DNA from: Levilactobacillus namurensis
GTDB taxonomy: Bacteria > Bacillota > Bacilli > Lactobacillales > Lactobacillaceae
DNA: 64,000 bases
Assembly (NCBI RefSeq): GCF_032197885.1
Contig: NZ_CP134159.1
Span: 1,426,001-1,490,000 of the forward strand
Direction: 5' to 3'
Both the position numbers and the translations under genes were made by a program. The notes under the pieces are model-generated. The model worked only from the letters and a program-made list of their open reading frames with translations, ran no database searches and was not told the DNA's origin. Below, in pieces: positions 17,555 to 26,458 of the stretch; the first letter of the stretch is position 1, and each line of letters opens with the position of its first letter.

Positions 17555-18196
17555 TTACCGTACCCGCAGACGCTGGCCGGGGTGAACGGTTGCCCCGGAA
17601 GACAGGCCATTCAGCTCTTCTAACTTCTGCACAGAAATACCAGCGTTCGTCGCCACCCGATAAATCCCTTGTCCGGATTCAACCGTGGCGTACTTAGAAC
17701 CGCTGGCACTCGTGCTACTACTGGTACTTGATGAGGATGCTTGGTGACTCGATTGGCTAGTGGTGCTCGAAGTGCTCGTCGCGGTAGAACTGCTAGCGGC
17801 CGCTTCAGTTGAACTGGCCGTGGTTGCCGCCGTAGACGACTGACGCTTTTTCTTAGACGTCGTTTGGGCTTGCTTAGTCGTCTTCGACGACTGCTTCGAA
17901 CTCGCCTTAGATTTAGGCTTCGCCTTCGAGGAATTCGAGGAGCTGGCAGCGACCTTCTCCGTATTCTGTGGCCGGTTGACCGAACTCTGCCGAGCTAAGC
18001 CATAGACCAGCGAGGCGGCTGCAATCACCACAATGATGGCGACTAAAATGATCGTAATCATTGTATTACTATGATTCTGACGCCGCATTTTGGTTCGGGA
18101 CAAGTTCCCTTGATCGTCACGATCATCGGCAAATGATTGCTCCCATGGTCGCGACGTTTCTTCCTTTGTATGCTCGTCACGCTTCTGACTCATCAT
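17555..18196 (-). CDS. LysM domain membrane protein
   Basis: A cytoplasmic N-terminus of about 45 charged residues is followed by one membrane helix at about 47-70 (TIILVAIIVVIAAASLVYGL), an extracytoplasmic Ser/Thr/Lys-rich linker of about 90 residues, and a C-terminal LysM domain at about 168-213 (VESGQGIYRVATNAGISVQKLEELNGL). LysM binds N-acetylglucosamine-containing peptidoglycan, so the protein probably tethers membrane and wall. It resembles Bacillus YpbE, also next to recQ-type genes. AGGGAGGTTAGG precedes ATGATG; the first ATG is taken. It is probably cotranscribed with cmk. Confidence 0.9.
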   Translation of the reverse strand: MMSQKRDEHTKEETSRPWEQSFADDRDDQGNLSRTKMRRQNHSNTMITIILVAIIVVIAAASLVYGLARQSSVNRPQNTEKVAASSSNSSKAKPKSKASSKQSSKTTKQAQTTSKKKRQSSTAATTASSTEAAASSSTATSTSSTTSQSSHQASSSSTSSSTSASGSKYATVESGQGIYRVATNAGISVQKLEELNGLSSGATVHPGQRLRVR

Positions 18197-18226
18197 CCTA
18201 ACCTCCCTGAAAAACTTTCAACGGTA

Positions 18227-18240
18227 ATTGTAGCACAACC
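18227..18240 (-). promoter_or_regulatory. Extended -10 element upstream of the LysM gene
   Basis: On the minus strand TGCTACAAT lies 31 bases upstream of the LysM start. No convincing -35 is seen, so it is a probable extended -10 promoter only. Confidence 0.35.
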
Positions 18241-18266
18241 AATCCTGATAGCATAGCAATAATTGT

Positions 18267-18290
18267 TTAAAATGCCGGTATGACGGCATT
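18267..18290 (-). terminator. Terminator after recQ
   Basis: On the minus strand AATGCCG/CGGCATT with a 6-nt loop is followed by TTTT. It lies about 120 bases after the recQ stop; the 18291-18412 stretch before it holds no gene that I can see. Confidence 0.6.
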
Positions 18291-18412
18291 CTTCAAAAAG
18301 TCTTTACCTCTGGCCGACACACGACCATCCCCCGAGATGGCTAGAGCCTATCAGCTGCTAATTGCATTAAATCCAGACAATGGGTTCAATCTAACCGGTC
18401 CGGCGCCTTGCT

Positions 18413-19861
18413 TCACCCCTCCGGTATCGCTGGGGCCGCCGTCAACAACCCTGCTAGCTGAGCCCGCCAATCACTGTTGGGGGCCGCCACTGCTTCGGCC
18501 GGTGTCCGCCGTAAGCCTAGTGCCGTGATATCCAAGTCTTGGCTTCCTGGCGCACAACACGTCTTGGCCTGGTGGTCCGGAGCGGTCTGGTCGAACGCCG
18601 TCAGCCAGTTTTGTCGTAGACACGTTGGCTCACGCACATAAGCCACCATCCGGTCTAGAGCCGCCCGCCGCTCACGTTCACGTCGCTCAAATAAGGCGTG
18701 AACGGCCGGTTCGGAGATCCCGTGGTCGCGGTAAAAGGTCAACAGCCGAATCCCCGGTTCTTCTAGGCTAAAGTGCTGGGGGGTCGCATAAAAGCGCCGA
18801 ATCGTCACATCATCCGGTCGGTTAGTCTCGTTCAACGCCTGGGGCAACCGCTCATCCCCCGGCGCATAGAGCAGAATCGCCACACTGGTCTGACCATCTC
18901 GCCCCGCACGGCCCATCTCCTGAACGTAGCTCCCCAGGTCGGCCGGCAGGTGGTAGTGAATCACAAAGCGGATATCGTTCTTGTCGATGCCCATGCCAAA
19001 GGCACTGGTCGCACAGATTACCGCCAAATCATCCTGCATAAACTGCTGTTGAATCTTGAACCGGTCTTCACTGGACAATCCCGCATGATAGGCTGCGACC
19101 GCTAAGCCCGTCTGCTCTTGTAACCAGCTAGCCGTATCCGTCGCCTGCTGTTTACTGGAAAAATAAACCACACCGGGCGTCTGAAGCTGGCTGACCAGCC
19201 CCAAGAGCCGCTCACGCTTCTCCGTCTCATTAGCCACGGTCTCCACGTCCAAAAAAACGTTGGGCCGGTCGATGGGTTCCGCGACCACCGTGGGCGTCAC
19301 TCGCATTTGCTTCGCAATTTCGATGCGCGTGGTGTGGTCAGCCGTTGCCGTCAAAAGAAGCGTCAGGGGCCGCCCCAATCGTTCACGAATTGCGCCCAAC
19401 AAGAGGTATTCCGGCCGAAAGTCCGGCCCCCACTGCACGATACAGTGCGCCTCATCGACCACTAAGAGGCTTAAGGAAATCTGCTGAATCCGGCTCAACA
19501 CGGCCGGTTGCGCCAACATTTCTGGTGAGAGAAAGAGGAAGCGGTACTGGTCAAGCTGGGCTAAAATCTCCTGGCGTTCCGTAAAACTGGTCAACGACGT
19601 CACGGCCGCTACCTGACGAAACCCCGCGACGCGCATCCGGTCCACCTGGTCGTTCATCAAGGCCAATAAGGGGGAAACCACCAGGACGCAACCCGGGTGA
19701 CGGTACCCGTATAATTGGTAAATCAAGGTCTTGCCCGCGCCCGTCGGCAGGACGGCTAGCGTATCTTTTTGGTCTTCTAGTGCCGTGAGCGCCGCTTGCT
19801 GGCCCGCACGAAAGGTCGTATAACCAAAGACGCGTTCTAGACTAGCCGTTAGACTTTCCAT
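18413..19861 (-). CDS. RecQ-family ATP-dependent DNA helicase
   Basis: This 482-residue superfamily 2 helicase has Walker A LPTGAGKT near residue 36, the DExH box VVDEAHCIVQWGPDFR near 130, motif V/VI YHLPADLGSYVQEMGRAGRDGQ near 310, and a short zinc-binding remnant (PTCLRQNWL with TCC further on). It ends there, without the HRDC domain of long RecQ enzymes, as in the short Gram-positive RecQ/YpbC proteins. The start at 19861 has GGGGGGAT upstream and overlaps the end of the YpbB-like gene by 20 bases, so the two are translationally coupled. A role in recombination and repair is inferred from the family. Confidence 0.92.
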   Translation of the reverse strand: MESLTASLERVFGYTTFRAGQQAALTALEDQKDTLAVLPTGAGKTLIYQLYGYRHPGCVLVVSPLLALMNDQVDRMRVAGFRQVAAVTSLTSFTERQEILAQLDQYRFLFLSPEMLAQPAVLSRIQQISLSLLVVDEAHCIVQWGPDFRPEYLLLGAIRERLGRPLTLLLTATADHTTRIEIAKQMRVTPTVVAEPIDRPNVFLDVETVANETEKRERLLGLVSQLQTPGVVYFSSKQQATDTASWLQEQTGLAVAAYHAGLSSEDRFKIQQQFMQDDLAVICATSAFGMGIDKNDIRFVIHYHLPADLGSYVQEMGRAGRDGQTSVAILLYAPGDERLPQALNETNRPDDVTIRRFYATPQHFSLEEPGIRLLTFYRDHGISEPAVHALFERRERERRAALDRMVAYVREPTCLRQNWLTAFDQTAPDHQAKTCCAPGSQDLDITALGLRRTPAEAVAAPNSDWRAQLAGLLTAAPAIPEG

Positions 19862-20900
19862 GAGAATCCCCCCGTTTATCTTGCCAAATTGCCAACAGTC
19901 GAAACGTAAAAAAGTCAATTTTGGCTTGTACCGCCGGCGCCAAGTCCGTATACGTCCACTCGTCGATGGCCGCCGGCAACGCCGCCAATAGGGTCCGTTG
20001 CGTGGTCGCCGGTAACAACCGTTCGTACGGAAAGGCCGTCTCGGGCAACATAATCGCTGCCTCTAAGAGGTGTTCTCTGACCGTACTGGGCTTGATCCGC
20101 CGTTGCCGGGCAATCTGGTCCAACGTCCCCCCTGCCTGAACGGCAGCCAAAGTCGCCTGAGCGCTTTTCGTCACGGGAACCGTCCACAGCGGTCCCAGCA
20201 ATCCCGCCAGAGGATCAGTAGCGACCTGGGCCGCTTGGGCGATCGTCACGACCGCTTCGATATGCATTAAATAGACCTGCCAAGCCGTCGTCTGCCACCG
20301 CACGGCCAACTGCTGGTTGGTCAACCCTGGCTGCTGATAGCCGGTGAACCCCGCCACCGTCACCGTTGCGACCCGCTCCGGCAATCGCGCCAAACTCCGG
20401 GTCAAAGTCGTCTGTAACGCCGTCCCCAACTGCCGACGGTCACTTTGGTAGAACCACCGCCGAACCAACTGCCGGGTCGCGAGGTCCGTGGCTAAGGGAT
20501 AATACCGCTTGGTCCGGTGCTGATACTCCGAGACGACCTGAACACCTAGTAACAGGCGCTTTCGGGCGGCATTAATGTCTAGTTGGGGCCAGAGTACGGC
20601 GGTCTGCGGGACGAACGGTTGGGCCGCGTGCTGCGCCGCAACGCCCGCTGGAGTCAATCGCAACTGCGGTTGTTCTTCTGCCTCCCAAGTGGCTAATTGG
20701 CGATCCACCAATGTTTGGGCCGGGCCATCTAAACCGCCCCGCGTCAAGGCTTTGCCAAGGTCCAAGAGGTACAGTAGCCGGTAGCGCTGCCCCCAAAAAA
20801 GCGTCGACACAGTCCGCCGTCCCCGCAGAAGATTCTCAATGACGCGTAGACGCCGAGCCTGCTGGGAACTAAGTAGCTGTAACAAATCATCCGCCTCCAA
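19842..20900 (-). CDS. YpbB-like helix-turn-helix protein
   Basis: This roughly 352-residue protein has a C-terminal helicase-associated helix-turn-helix (LAAVQAGGTLDQIARQRRIKPSTVREHLLEA, about residues 265-300), as in YpbB, whose gene precedes a short recQ in many Firmicutes. A TTG start at 20900 is favoured because AGGAGGTGGACGCG lies in front of it; a GTG at 20909 would overlap the ribosome site. Its stop overlaps the recQ start by 20 bases. The tight coupling suggests a helicase accessory protein; the biochemical function is unknown. Confidence 0.85.
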   Translation of the reverse strand: MEADDLLQLLSSQQARRLRVIENLLRGRRTVSTLFWGQRYRLLYLLDLGKALTRGGLDGPAQTLVDRQLATWEAEEQPQLRLTPAGVAAQHAAQPFVPQTAVLWPQLDINAARKRLLLGVQVVSEYQHRTKRYYPLATDLATRQLVRRWFYQSDRRQLGTALQTTLTRSLARLPERVATVTVAGFTGYQQPGLTNQQLAVRWQTTAWQVYLMHIEAVVTIAQAAQVATDPLAGLLGPLWTVPVTKSAQATLAAVQAGGTLDQIARQRRIKPSTVREHLLEAAIMLPETAFPYERLLPATTQRTLLAALPAAIDEWTYTDLAPAVQAKIDFFTFRLLAIWQDKRGDSHGKSNG

Positions 20901-20997
20901 CGCGTCCACCTCCTTTTATCCATGAAACCAGTTTACCATACTCAAAAAGGGCCGACGCGACCGTCGACCCCGAACAAACAAATTTAAAATTGAATCT

Positions 20998-21579
20998 TTA
21001 ATGTTGCGCGTGCTTAGCCAACCAAGGCTGCATCCGCCGGTGGAGTAGAATAAATAGGATGCCTAAGACGATACCCTTGATCAAGTTAAACGGAATGACC
21101 CCTAACAGAATCAACTGGTTCACGGGTAAGCCCAATGACATCCCCCAGACCTTCAGGTACAGGGGCGTAATCACACCCCAATTGGCCAGTGACAAGACCG
21201 CCGTGAGGCTTAAAGTCCCGGCCAGCACCGCCCACACTTGCCGCCGTAATTGGTTCGGGTGGGCGCGTAAGACCGCACTAATGGGCAACATGTAGGCCAA
21301 GTCCGCGATGAACGCGGTTAAAACCCCAATCAGATTCACGATGTCCATCCCGGTCGATACGAAGTACAGGAGCTCTTTAACTGCGGCAATCAGGATGGCG
21401 CCTCCGGGACCAAACACGCTCATCCCTAATAGGACCACCAAATCACTTAAATCCAACTTCATATAGGGCACAATGGGAATAATTGGTAATGAAATAAACA
21501 TCAACACGTACGCGACGCCCGCAAACAGCGCCATCTCCACCATTGCCCGTACGCCCAATCCCTGTTGTTGACTCTCCAT
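20998..21579 (-). CDS. ribU: Riboflavin ECF transporter substrate-binding subunit RibU
   Basis: This 193-residue integral membrane S component of an energy-coupling-factor transporter captures riboflavin and works with the shared EcfA/A'/T module, which is encoded elsewhere. Features are VEMALFAGVAYVLMFISLPIIP in helix 1, KLDLSDLVVLLG, and five to six hydrophobic segments. The start at 21579 is preceded by AAGGAGGAAACAGCTG; the longer frame starts inside that site. An FMN riboswitch with terminator lies directly upstream, which fixes the substrate assignment. No riboflavin biosynthesis operon is in the window. Confidence 0.94.
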   Translation of the reverse strand: MESQQQGLGVRAMVEMALFAGVAYVLMFISLPIIPIVPYMKLDLSDLVVLLGMSVFGPGGAILIAAVKELLYFVSTGMDIVNLIGVLTAFIADLAYMLPISAVLRAHPNQLRRQVWAVLAGTLSLTAVLSLANWGVITPLYLKVWGMSLGLPVNQLILLGVIPFNLIKGIVLGILFILLHRRMQPWLAKHAQH

Positions 21580-21618
21580 CAGCTGTTTCCTCCTTGCGGC
21601 CATCTTAGCGACGCAACC

Positions 21619-21652
21619 AAAAAAAGGTCTCGCCGCAGAAGGGCAAGACCTT
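21619..21652 (-). terminator. Expression-platform terminator of the FMN riboswitch
   Basis: On the minus strand AAGGTCT/AGACCTT with GC-rich inner pairs is followed by a run of T residues, 40 bases before the ribU start. FMN-bound aptamer is expected to favour this terminator. Confidence 0.88.
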
Positions 21653-21686
21653 GAAATTCACGTGATTATACGTAAAAACAACGTCC

Positions 21687-21799
21687 CATCTCCTGCATAC
21701 CAGACTATACTGTCGGTCCCGGATTTACACCGGGTCAACCGCTCACGCGGGTCGCGGACTATTACCGCCGGTCGGGAATTGCACCCTGCCCTGAAGATG
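21687..21799 (-). ncRNA. FMN riboswitch (RFN element)
   Basis: The minus strand contains the hallmark RFN blocks in order: TTCAGGGCAGGGTG, AATTCCCGACCGGCGGTAAT, AGTCCGCGACCCGC, GGTTGACCCGGTGTAAATCC, GGGACCGACAGTATAGTC and a closing GCAGGAGATGGG. CATCT and AGATG close the P1 helix. The terminator at 21619-21652 lies between the aptamer and ribU. It is therefore a transcription-termination FMN switch that lowers RibU synthesis when flavin is plentiful. Confidence 0.96.
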
Positions 21800-21858
21800 A
21801 ACCATAGATTTAATTACGCTTATAATATACTAACTTTTTGTAAGATTGTCAACTAAAA

Positions 21859-22584
21859 CTATTGAACCATGCCCGTCAAACGCTTCAACTCGGCCAATTC
21901 GCTTGGCTTCAGGTAACGTGAATCGCCCGCCTGTAAGCCCTTGAGAGTCAAGAATCCATACTCTTCTCGCTTTAGCTTCTCCACGGGACAACCCACGGCT
22001 GCCAACAGTTTCTTGACCTCATGGTTCTTCCCCTCATGTAAAACTAACTGCACAATGGCCGTATGTTTCTTCTGGTCGCTACTCAACAGCTTCAACTTCG
22101 CTGGGGCGTACGCCTCACCGTCGATGGTCATCCCCTGACGAATCTGCCGCATGGCATCGTTACTCGGAATCCCCGTGACTTTGGCCACGTAAGTCTTTTC
22201 GACCTCGTACTTAGGATGGGTCAACCGATTAGCCAGCTCCCCGTCATTGGTCAACAATAATAACCCGGAGGTATCATAGTCCAACCGACCCACGGGGTAA
22301 ATCCGTTGTGAGACATTTTCGATCAGGTCCACGACCGTTTGCCGTCCCTTTTCATCATTGGCCGTTGAGACGACGCCCCGCGGCTTATACAGCATCACGT
22401 AAACGGGATCTTCATGGGTAATGGGCACATTATCCACGGAGACCTGGTCGTGCACGCCGACCTTGGTTCCTAGTTCCGTGACCACCGTTCCGTTGACCCG
22501 CACGTGACCGCTAGTAATCAACTTTTCGGACTGACGCCGTGACGCGACCCCGGCATGGGCTAAAACTTTTTGCAATCGTTCCAT
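21859..22584 (-). CDS. rluB: 23S rRNA pseudouridine synthase RluB
   Basis: This 241-residue protein has an N-terminal S4 RNA-binding domain (RLQKVLAHAGVASRRQSEKLI) and a pseudouridine synthase domain with the catalytic aspartate in GRLDYDTSGLLLLTNDGELA near residue 103. It is RsuA/RluB/RluE/RluF family, and RluB by its neighbourhood (scpA-scpB-rluB) and length. It overlaps the scpB stop codon by one base. Confidence 0.94.
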   Translation of the reverse strand: MERLQKVLAHAGVASRRQSEKLITSGHVRVNGTVVTELGTKVGVHDQVSVDNVPITHEDPVYVMLYKPRGVVSTANDEKGRQTVVDLIENVSQRIYPVGRLDYDTSGLLLLTNDGELANRLTHPKYEVEKTYVAKVTGIPSNDAMRQIRQGMTIDGEAYAPAKLKLLSSDQKKHTAIVQLVLHEGKNHEVKKLLAAVGCPVEKLKREEYGFLTLKGLQAGDSRYLKPSELAELKRLTGMVQ

Positions 22585-23183
22585 TAATTTTCATCTCCTG
22601 ATTGGTTAAGGCTCTGGTTAAAAGCTTGTAAGAATAAGTCACCGTCAGGATGGTCCCCATCCGGATCGGGGGTCGCGGCAGCGGGTAACGGTGGTAAGTC
22701 CGTCAGCTGTTGCAGCCCAAAGTAGTCTAAGAAATAGGCACTGGTGCGGTAAAGCTTCGGCCGCCCCGGCTCATCCAGGCGACCGGCGTCTTCAATCAGA
22801 CGCCGCAGAACTAATTTCTGCACGGTCGAGGCACTCTGGACGCCCCGAATCTCATCGATTTCGATTCGCGTGATCGGCTGCCGGTAAGCAATAATGGCCA
22901 AAACCTCTAAGGACGCCTGAGACAAGGTAGTACTTAACGGACTTTCAAAGTAACGCTTGATCAGGTCACTGGCGGCTTCCTTGGTCACGAGCCGATAAGT
23001 GGTCTCATTGACCATCAACTCCAGCGCGGAATCTGTATCCGCGGCATACTTTTGGGCCAACCGTTCTAAGGTGGCTAAGACTGCCGGCTTCAATAAGCCC
23101 GTGACCGTCGCTAGGTCCGCCACGGTCATTCCTTCATCGCCACTAACGAATAGTAGCCCCTCAATCTGTGCGAGTGGTGTCAT
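22584..23183 (-). CDS. scpB: Segregation and condensation protein B
   Basis: This roughly 199-residue ScpB/kleisin-associated winged-helix protein belongs to the SMC condensin. Two winged-helix domains are visible: [20 protein letters not shown] at the start and [20 protein letters not shown] near residue 95. AAAGGAGACGATGATC precedes the ATG at 23183. It overlaps the end of scpA by 23 bases, so translation is coupled. It acts with ScpA and SMC in chromosome organisation. Confidence 0.95.
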   Translation of the reverse strand: MTPLAQIEGLLFVSGDEGMTVADLATVTGLLKPAVLATLERLAQKYAADTDSALELMVNETTYRLVTKEAASDLIKRYFESPLSTTLSQASLEVLAIIAYRQPITRIEIDEIRGVQSASTVQKLVLRRLIEDAGRLDEPGRPKLYRTSAYFLDYFGLQQLTDLPPLPAAATPDPDGDHPDGDLFLQAFNQSLNQSGDEN

Positions 23184-23940
23184 GATCATCGTCTCCTTTA
23201 ACAACTGCGTTCAACTGCAAGGGGACTAACCGACTCGCTTGGTGTAACGCGATTTGATGTCGCTTGGCTAATTCTAAAACGGCCAAAAAAGTCGTGACCA
23301 CTTCCTCTAAGACCGGCGTCGGCCCGAACAAGTGATCAAAGGTCACAGGGTGCCGATTCAAACGGTGTAAGACCGTACGCATCTGATCTTTCACGGTAAA
23401 GCGCTCCGAGGCCACCCGCTGGGTCACGGGACGCGCCACCGATACCCGGTGGACCAACTTAAGCAACGCCGACTGCAAGTCTGCGACGGTCGTTCCCGGG
23501 GCCACGGTCAACGGCGTATCACTGGGCACCGCCATCGCGGAGCGGGTAAAGTGCTGCTGCCGTTCTTGGGCCCGGCGTTTCAGATCCTGGGCCGCTTGCT
23601 GGTACCGCTGATACTCTAGTAACTGGTTGACCAGCTCTTCTCGGGGGTCGCTATACGCTTCTTCGTCCGCCGCCGGGACCACCGTCTGTGGTTTCGGCAA
23701 TAATAGTTTAGCTTTGATAGCCATCAGATTAGCAGCCATCACAAAATATTCGCCTGCCACGTCTAACCGTAACGTCTGCATCTGATGCAAATAATCCAGA
23801 TACTGCGTGGTAATGGTGGCAATGCGAATATCATAAATATCCATTTCATTGGTTTTAATCAAGTGAAGCAATAGATCGAGCGGTCCCTCAAAATCACTGA
23901 CTTGAATCAGCGGTTGACCGTCCATCGTGGTCTTGTCCAT
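23161..23940 (-). CDS. scpA: Segregation and condensation protein A
   Basis: This 259-residue kleisin subunit of the SMC-ScpAB condensin has the N-terminal [22 protein letters not shown], which binds the SMC neck, and the C-terminal winged helix near [17 protein letters not shown], which binds the SMC cap. The start at 23940 is in [10 protein letters not shown], with GGGAG upstream. It overlaps ribT by 47 bases and scpB by 23 bases, a compact coupled module. Confidence 0.95.
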   Translation of the reverse strand: MDKTTMDGQPLIQVSDFEGPLDLLLHLIKTNEMDIYDIRIATITTQYLDYLHQMQTLRLDVAGEYFVMAANLMAIKAKLLLPKPQTVVPAADEEAYSDPREELVNQLLEYQRYQQAAQDLKRRAQERQQHFTRSAMAVPSDTPLTVAPGTTVADLQSALLKLVHRVSVARPVTQRVASERFTVKDQMRTVLHRLNRHPVTFDHLFGPTPVLEEVVTTFLAVLELAKRHQIALHQASRLVPLQLNAVVKGDDDHDTTRTD

Positions 23941-24289
23941 GTTGATACTCCCACTCTGCAATAATCTTGGCATTCGCCAACGTCCCCATCACCCGTTGTT
24001 GGGGAACCGTCGCGGCCAAGTCATCCAGCATGTTCTGGGCATTACGGGTGGTCTGCTTATCCGGCATCAACGTCAGTAAACGCACCACCACGTAGCGGCC
24101 CTGTTGCTCGGTGCCTAAGATGCCGGCAAAATCATCGCGGCGATCCTTCCACAAGTAAAGGGTCCGATCGTCGCTGGTCTGGTACCAGGTCAGCGCATGC
24201 TGGAGTCGGTCCCAATCCTTAAAGACGGGATCGAGGCTTAAGATCCCCATTGCAATTTTTTGATAATCGCTACGATACTTCAATAACAT
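23894..24289 (-). CDS. ribT: RibT-like GNAT-family protein
   Basis: This 131-residue protein opens with MLLKYRSDYQKIAMGILSL and contains LYLWKDRRDDFAGILGTEQQGRYVVVRLLTLMP, matching RibT, a GNAT-type N-acetyltransferase-like protein found at the end of the Bacillus rib operon next to scpA. Its substrate is unknown. The acetyl-CoA loop (around DKQTTRNAQNMLD) is poorly conserved compared with active GNAT enzymes. The ribosome site is GGAGGACAAGT. It lies between xerD and scpA and overlaps scpA. Riboflavin genes themselves are absent nearby. Confidence 0.82.
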   Translation of the reverse strand: MLLKYRSDYQKIAMGILSLDPVFKDWDRLQHALTWYQTSDDRTLYLWKDRRDDFAGILGTEQQGRYVVVRLLTLMPDKQTTRNAQNMLDDLAATVPQQRVMGTLANAKIIAEWEYQHGQDHDGRSTADSSQ

Positions 24290-24352
24290 ACTTGTCCTCC
24301 GTCTAAACGTCCACTCACTTTACCACACTTTAAAATCCGAAACAACTGGCGA

Positions 24353-25249
24353 TCAGGCCCGGGGGTGATACCGGTCATACACCGCCGTCAAGCGTTTCTT
24401 AGAGATGTGGGTGTAGATCTGGGTCGTGGTAATATCCGCGTGTCCCAGTAGCTCCTGGACCACCCGCAGATCCGCCCCATTCTCCAAGATATGCGTCGCA
24501 AAGGAGTGGCGCAATGTATGGGGAGTCACGTCTTTTTGGATGTCCGCCAAGGCCACGTAGCGCTTGATCTTTTGCCAAATGGCCTGGCGGGTCAAGCCGC
24601 CACCATGGGCGTTCAAGAATAAGTAGGGACTGGTCCGCTGCTTCAATAGGACGGGCCGACTATGCTGCAAGTACTGCTGAATCCAATCGCTCGCCACATC
24701 ACCAATCGGCACGATGCGCTCCTTGTCGCCCTTACCCAGGGTCTGAATCAATCCCATCTCCAGGTGCAAGTCGACCAGCTTCAAGTGGACCAGCTCACTG
24801 ACCCGTAAGCCTGTCGCATACAAGACCTCCAACATGGCCCGGTCCCGGATACCGTATTTATCGGTCGTGTCGGGCGCCGCTAACAGGCGATCGACTTCCG
24901 CGACCGTCAATACGGCTGGTAAATGTTCGGCGTGCTTGGGCGCCGCCACGTTCGCCATGGGATTAGTGGTCGTTTGGTGGGTCTGCACCAGATACCGGTA
25001 AAACTTACGGAGCGCGGAGACCGCATGAATCACCGAATTACGCGCCTTGCCTTGACTGGTCAACGCCGCCAAATAATTCATCACGGTGACCCGGTCGACC
25101 TGTAAGAAGTCGCCCACTCCCTGCGTCTGCAGGTAGTCACCGAACTCCCGGACTTCCTGGGTGTAGCTGCTGACAGAATTGGCGGCCAGCCCCTGTTCAA
25201 CGGTCAAATAGTGGCCAAAATCGGCCGTCATCATCGCTAACGTGGTCAT
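24353..25249 (-). CDS. xerD: Site-specific tyrosine recombinase XerD
   Basis: This 298-residue recombinase resolves chromosome dimers with its partner at dif. The N-terminal SAM-like domain (residues 1-85) is followed by a catalytic domain with Arg in ATGLRVSELV near 147, Lys in LGKGDKERIVP, His and Arg in TPHTLRHSFATH near 243, His in LLGHADITTTQIYTH near 269, and the nucleophile Tyr in IYTH. The ATG at 25249 follows GAGGAGGGACGTTG. XerD rather than XerC or XerS is inferred from length and position beside scpA-scpB. Confidence 0.93.
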   Translation of the reverse strand: MTTLAMMTADFGHYLTVEQGLAANSVSSYTQEVREFGDYLQTQGVGDFLQVDRVTVMNYLAALTSQGKARNSVIHAVSALRKFYRYLVQTHQTTTNPMANVAAPKHAEHLPAVLTVAEVDRLLAAPDTTDKYGIRDRAMLEVLYATGLRVSELVHLKLVDLHLEMGLIQTLGKGDKERIVPIGDVASDWIQQYLQHSRPVLLKQRTSPYLFLNAHGGGLTRQAIWQKIKRYVALADIQKDVTPHTLRHSFATHILENGADLRVVQELLGHADITTTQIYTHISKKRLTAVYDRYHPRA

Positions 25250-25277
25250 CAACGTCCCTCCTCAGCAGTTCTAACCC

Positions 25278-26180
25278 TTAGTCGGTCGTATCCGGCGTGG
25301 TATCGGTCGTTGATTCTTCGGGTTGAACCAGCCAGAGTTCCCCATCGTGTTGGCTAATCCACCGTGCCTTTAACAGGTGGCCCACCGCGCGCTTAAATTG
25401 TCCCTTGCTGATTCCAAAGTACGCTTTAATGGCTGCTGGTGAACTCTTATCACTAAACTCGAGATGCCCCGCTTGGGAGTGCTCGAGCGCCGCTAATAGC
25501 ATCGCTGAATCATCATCGATGGCTTCGTAAGCCCGTGGTTTCAGTGATAAATTAAGGGTCCCGTCGTCATGTACCCCGATGACCCGAGCGTGCAGTTCTT
25601 CCCCTAAACGCGGTTCACGTTCGCGTTCGCTAGGGTGAATGAACCCCAATTCAAAGTGATCCGTCATGACCCGAGTACCGACTAACTTCAACTGGTAAGC
25701 GGTCGCCGTCACGTTAGCGTTTTGCATGCTTGCCTTAGCCGGCTGGGCAATCGCTTGGTAAATGTCCGTATCCGCTAAGACACCCCATAACCGGTGCTTA
25801 GCGTCTTCTCGCAAGGCGATCAAGAGCCGGTCCCCCTGTTGCGGCCACAGTTCCATCATGTCTGGCAAGTCGTCTAATGAGACCACGATGTCCTTATCGG
25901 GTAAGCCGATGTTCACGAAGACCCCTAACTGCCGCTGGGTCCGGACGACCGTCCCCCAACCGTAGTGGTCAACCTGGGCATCCGGCGCGTTCCGGGTCAT
26001 CGCCATCTGGTGATCTTCATTCTCGTAAGCAAAGCCGCGAAAAGTGGCGCCAGCACGCAAGGGTTTCTTGATTTCACTCTTCGCTAACCGAAAAGTGGTC
26101 CCCGCAACCTGCACAAAGTAATCCGTTTCGTTCTGGTCCGTCACGTTACCCGCAACGATTCGTCCTAATAAATTTTCCAT
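25278..26180 (-). CDS. CvfB/YitL-like S1-domain RNA-binding protein
   Basis: This 300-residue protein has tandem S1-like beta-barrels (VDHYGWGTVVRTQRQLGVFVNIG near residue 70; HARVIGVHDDGTLNLSLKP near 190) and a C-terminal winged helix (IKAYFGISKGQFKRAVGHLLKA), the architecture of CvfB, an RNA-binding regulator of virulence and translation in staphylococci and pneumococci. The start at 26180 follows GAGGAAAT. It lies upstream of xerD with 28 bases between. The extended -10 TGTAAAAT at 26237-26244 may be its promoter. Confidence 0.9.
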   Translation of the reverse strand: MENLLGRIVAGNVTDQNETDYFVQVAGTTFRLAKSEIKKPLRAGATFRGFAYENEDHQMAMTRNAPDAQVDHYGWGTVVRTQRQLGVFVNIGLPDKDIVVSLDDLPDMMELWPQQGDRLLIALREDAKHRLWGVLADTDIYQAIAQPAKASMQNANVTATAYQLKLVGTRVMTDHFELGFIHPSEREREPRLGEELHARVIGVHDDGTLNLSLKPRAYEAIDDDSAMLLAALEHSQAGHLEFSDKSSPAAIKAYFGISKGQFKRAVGHLLKARWISQHDGELWLVQPEESTTDTTPDTTD

Positions 26181-26339
26181 AATTTCCTCGTTTCTACCGA
26201 GCGTTCTCGGTGATCCGTTCAAAAGCCTTACCTTGTATTTTACACGGAAATGGCAGAACTAGCGAGAGATTCCCCGATAAAATCCCGACGAATCATTCGC
26301 GTAACCGCCACCAATCGCCGGCTGCCCCACCGCTTCATG

Positions 26340-26410
26340 ATTTGACCCGTTAAAGAACGTGGGCCCCAAGGTGGTTCATGCTGGCTGATTACTTGAGAGC
26401 CCACGTTTCA
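26340..26410 (-). ncRNA. Candidate structured RNA between pyk and cvfB
   Basis: The 331-base gap between pyk and cvfB is GC-rich and contains no open frame with a ribosome site. Inside it AACGTGGGC and GCCCACGTT form a 9-bp perfect stem around a 34-base loop, and ACCACC in the loop can pair with either of two GGTGG copies further along on the minus strand. Such alternative pairings are typical of conserved lactobacillar RNAs (for example the lacto-usp/6S type), but I cannot confirm a family. The strand is uncertain. Confidence 0.3.
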
Positions 26411-26458
26411 GTGCCAAATTGTCAAAAGTAGAGTCTGAGCATGTCGTCTCCGAAAAGC

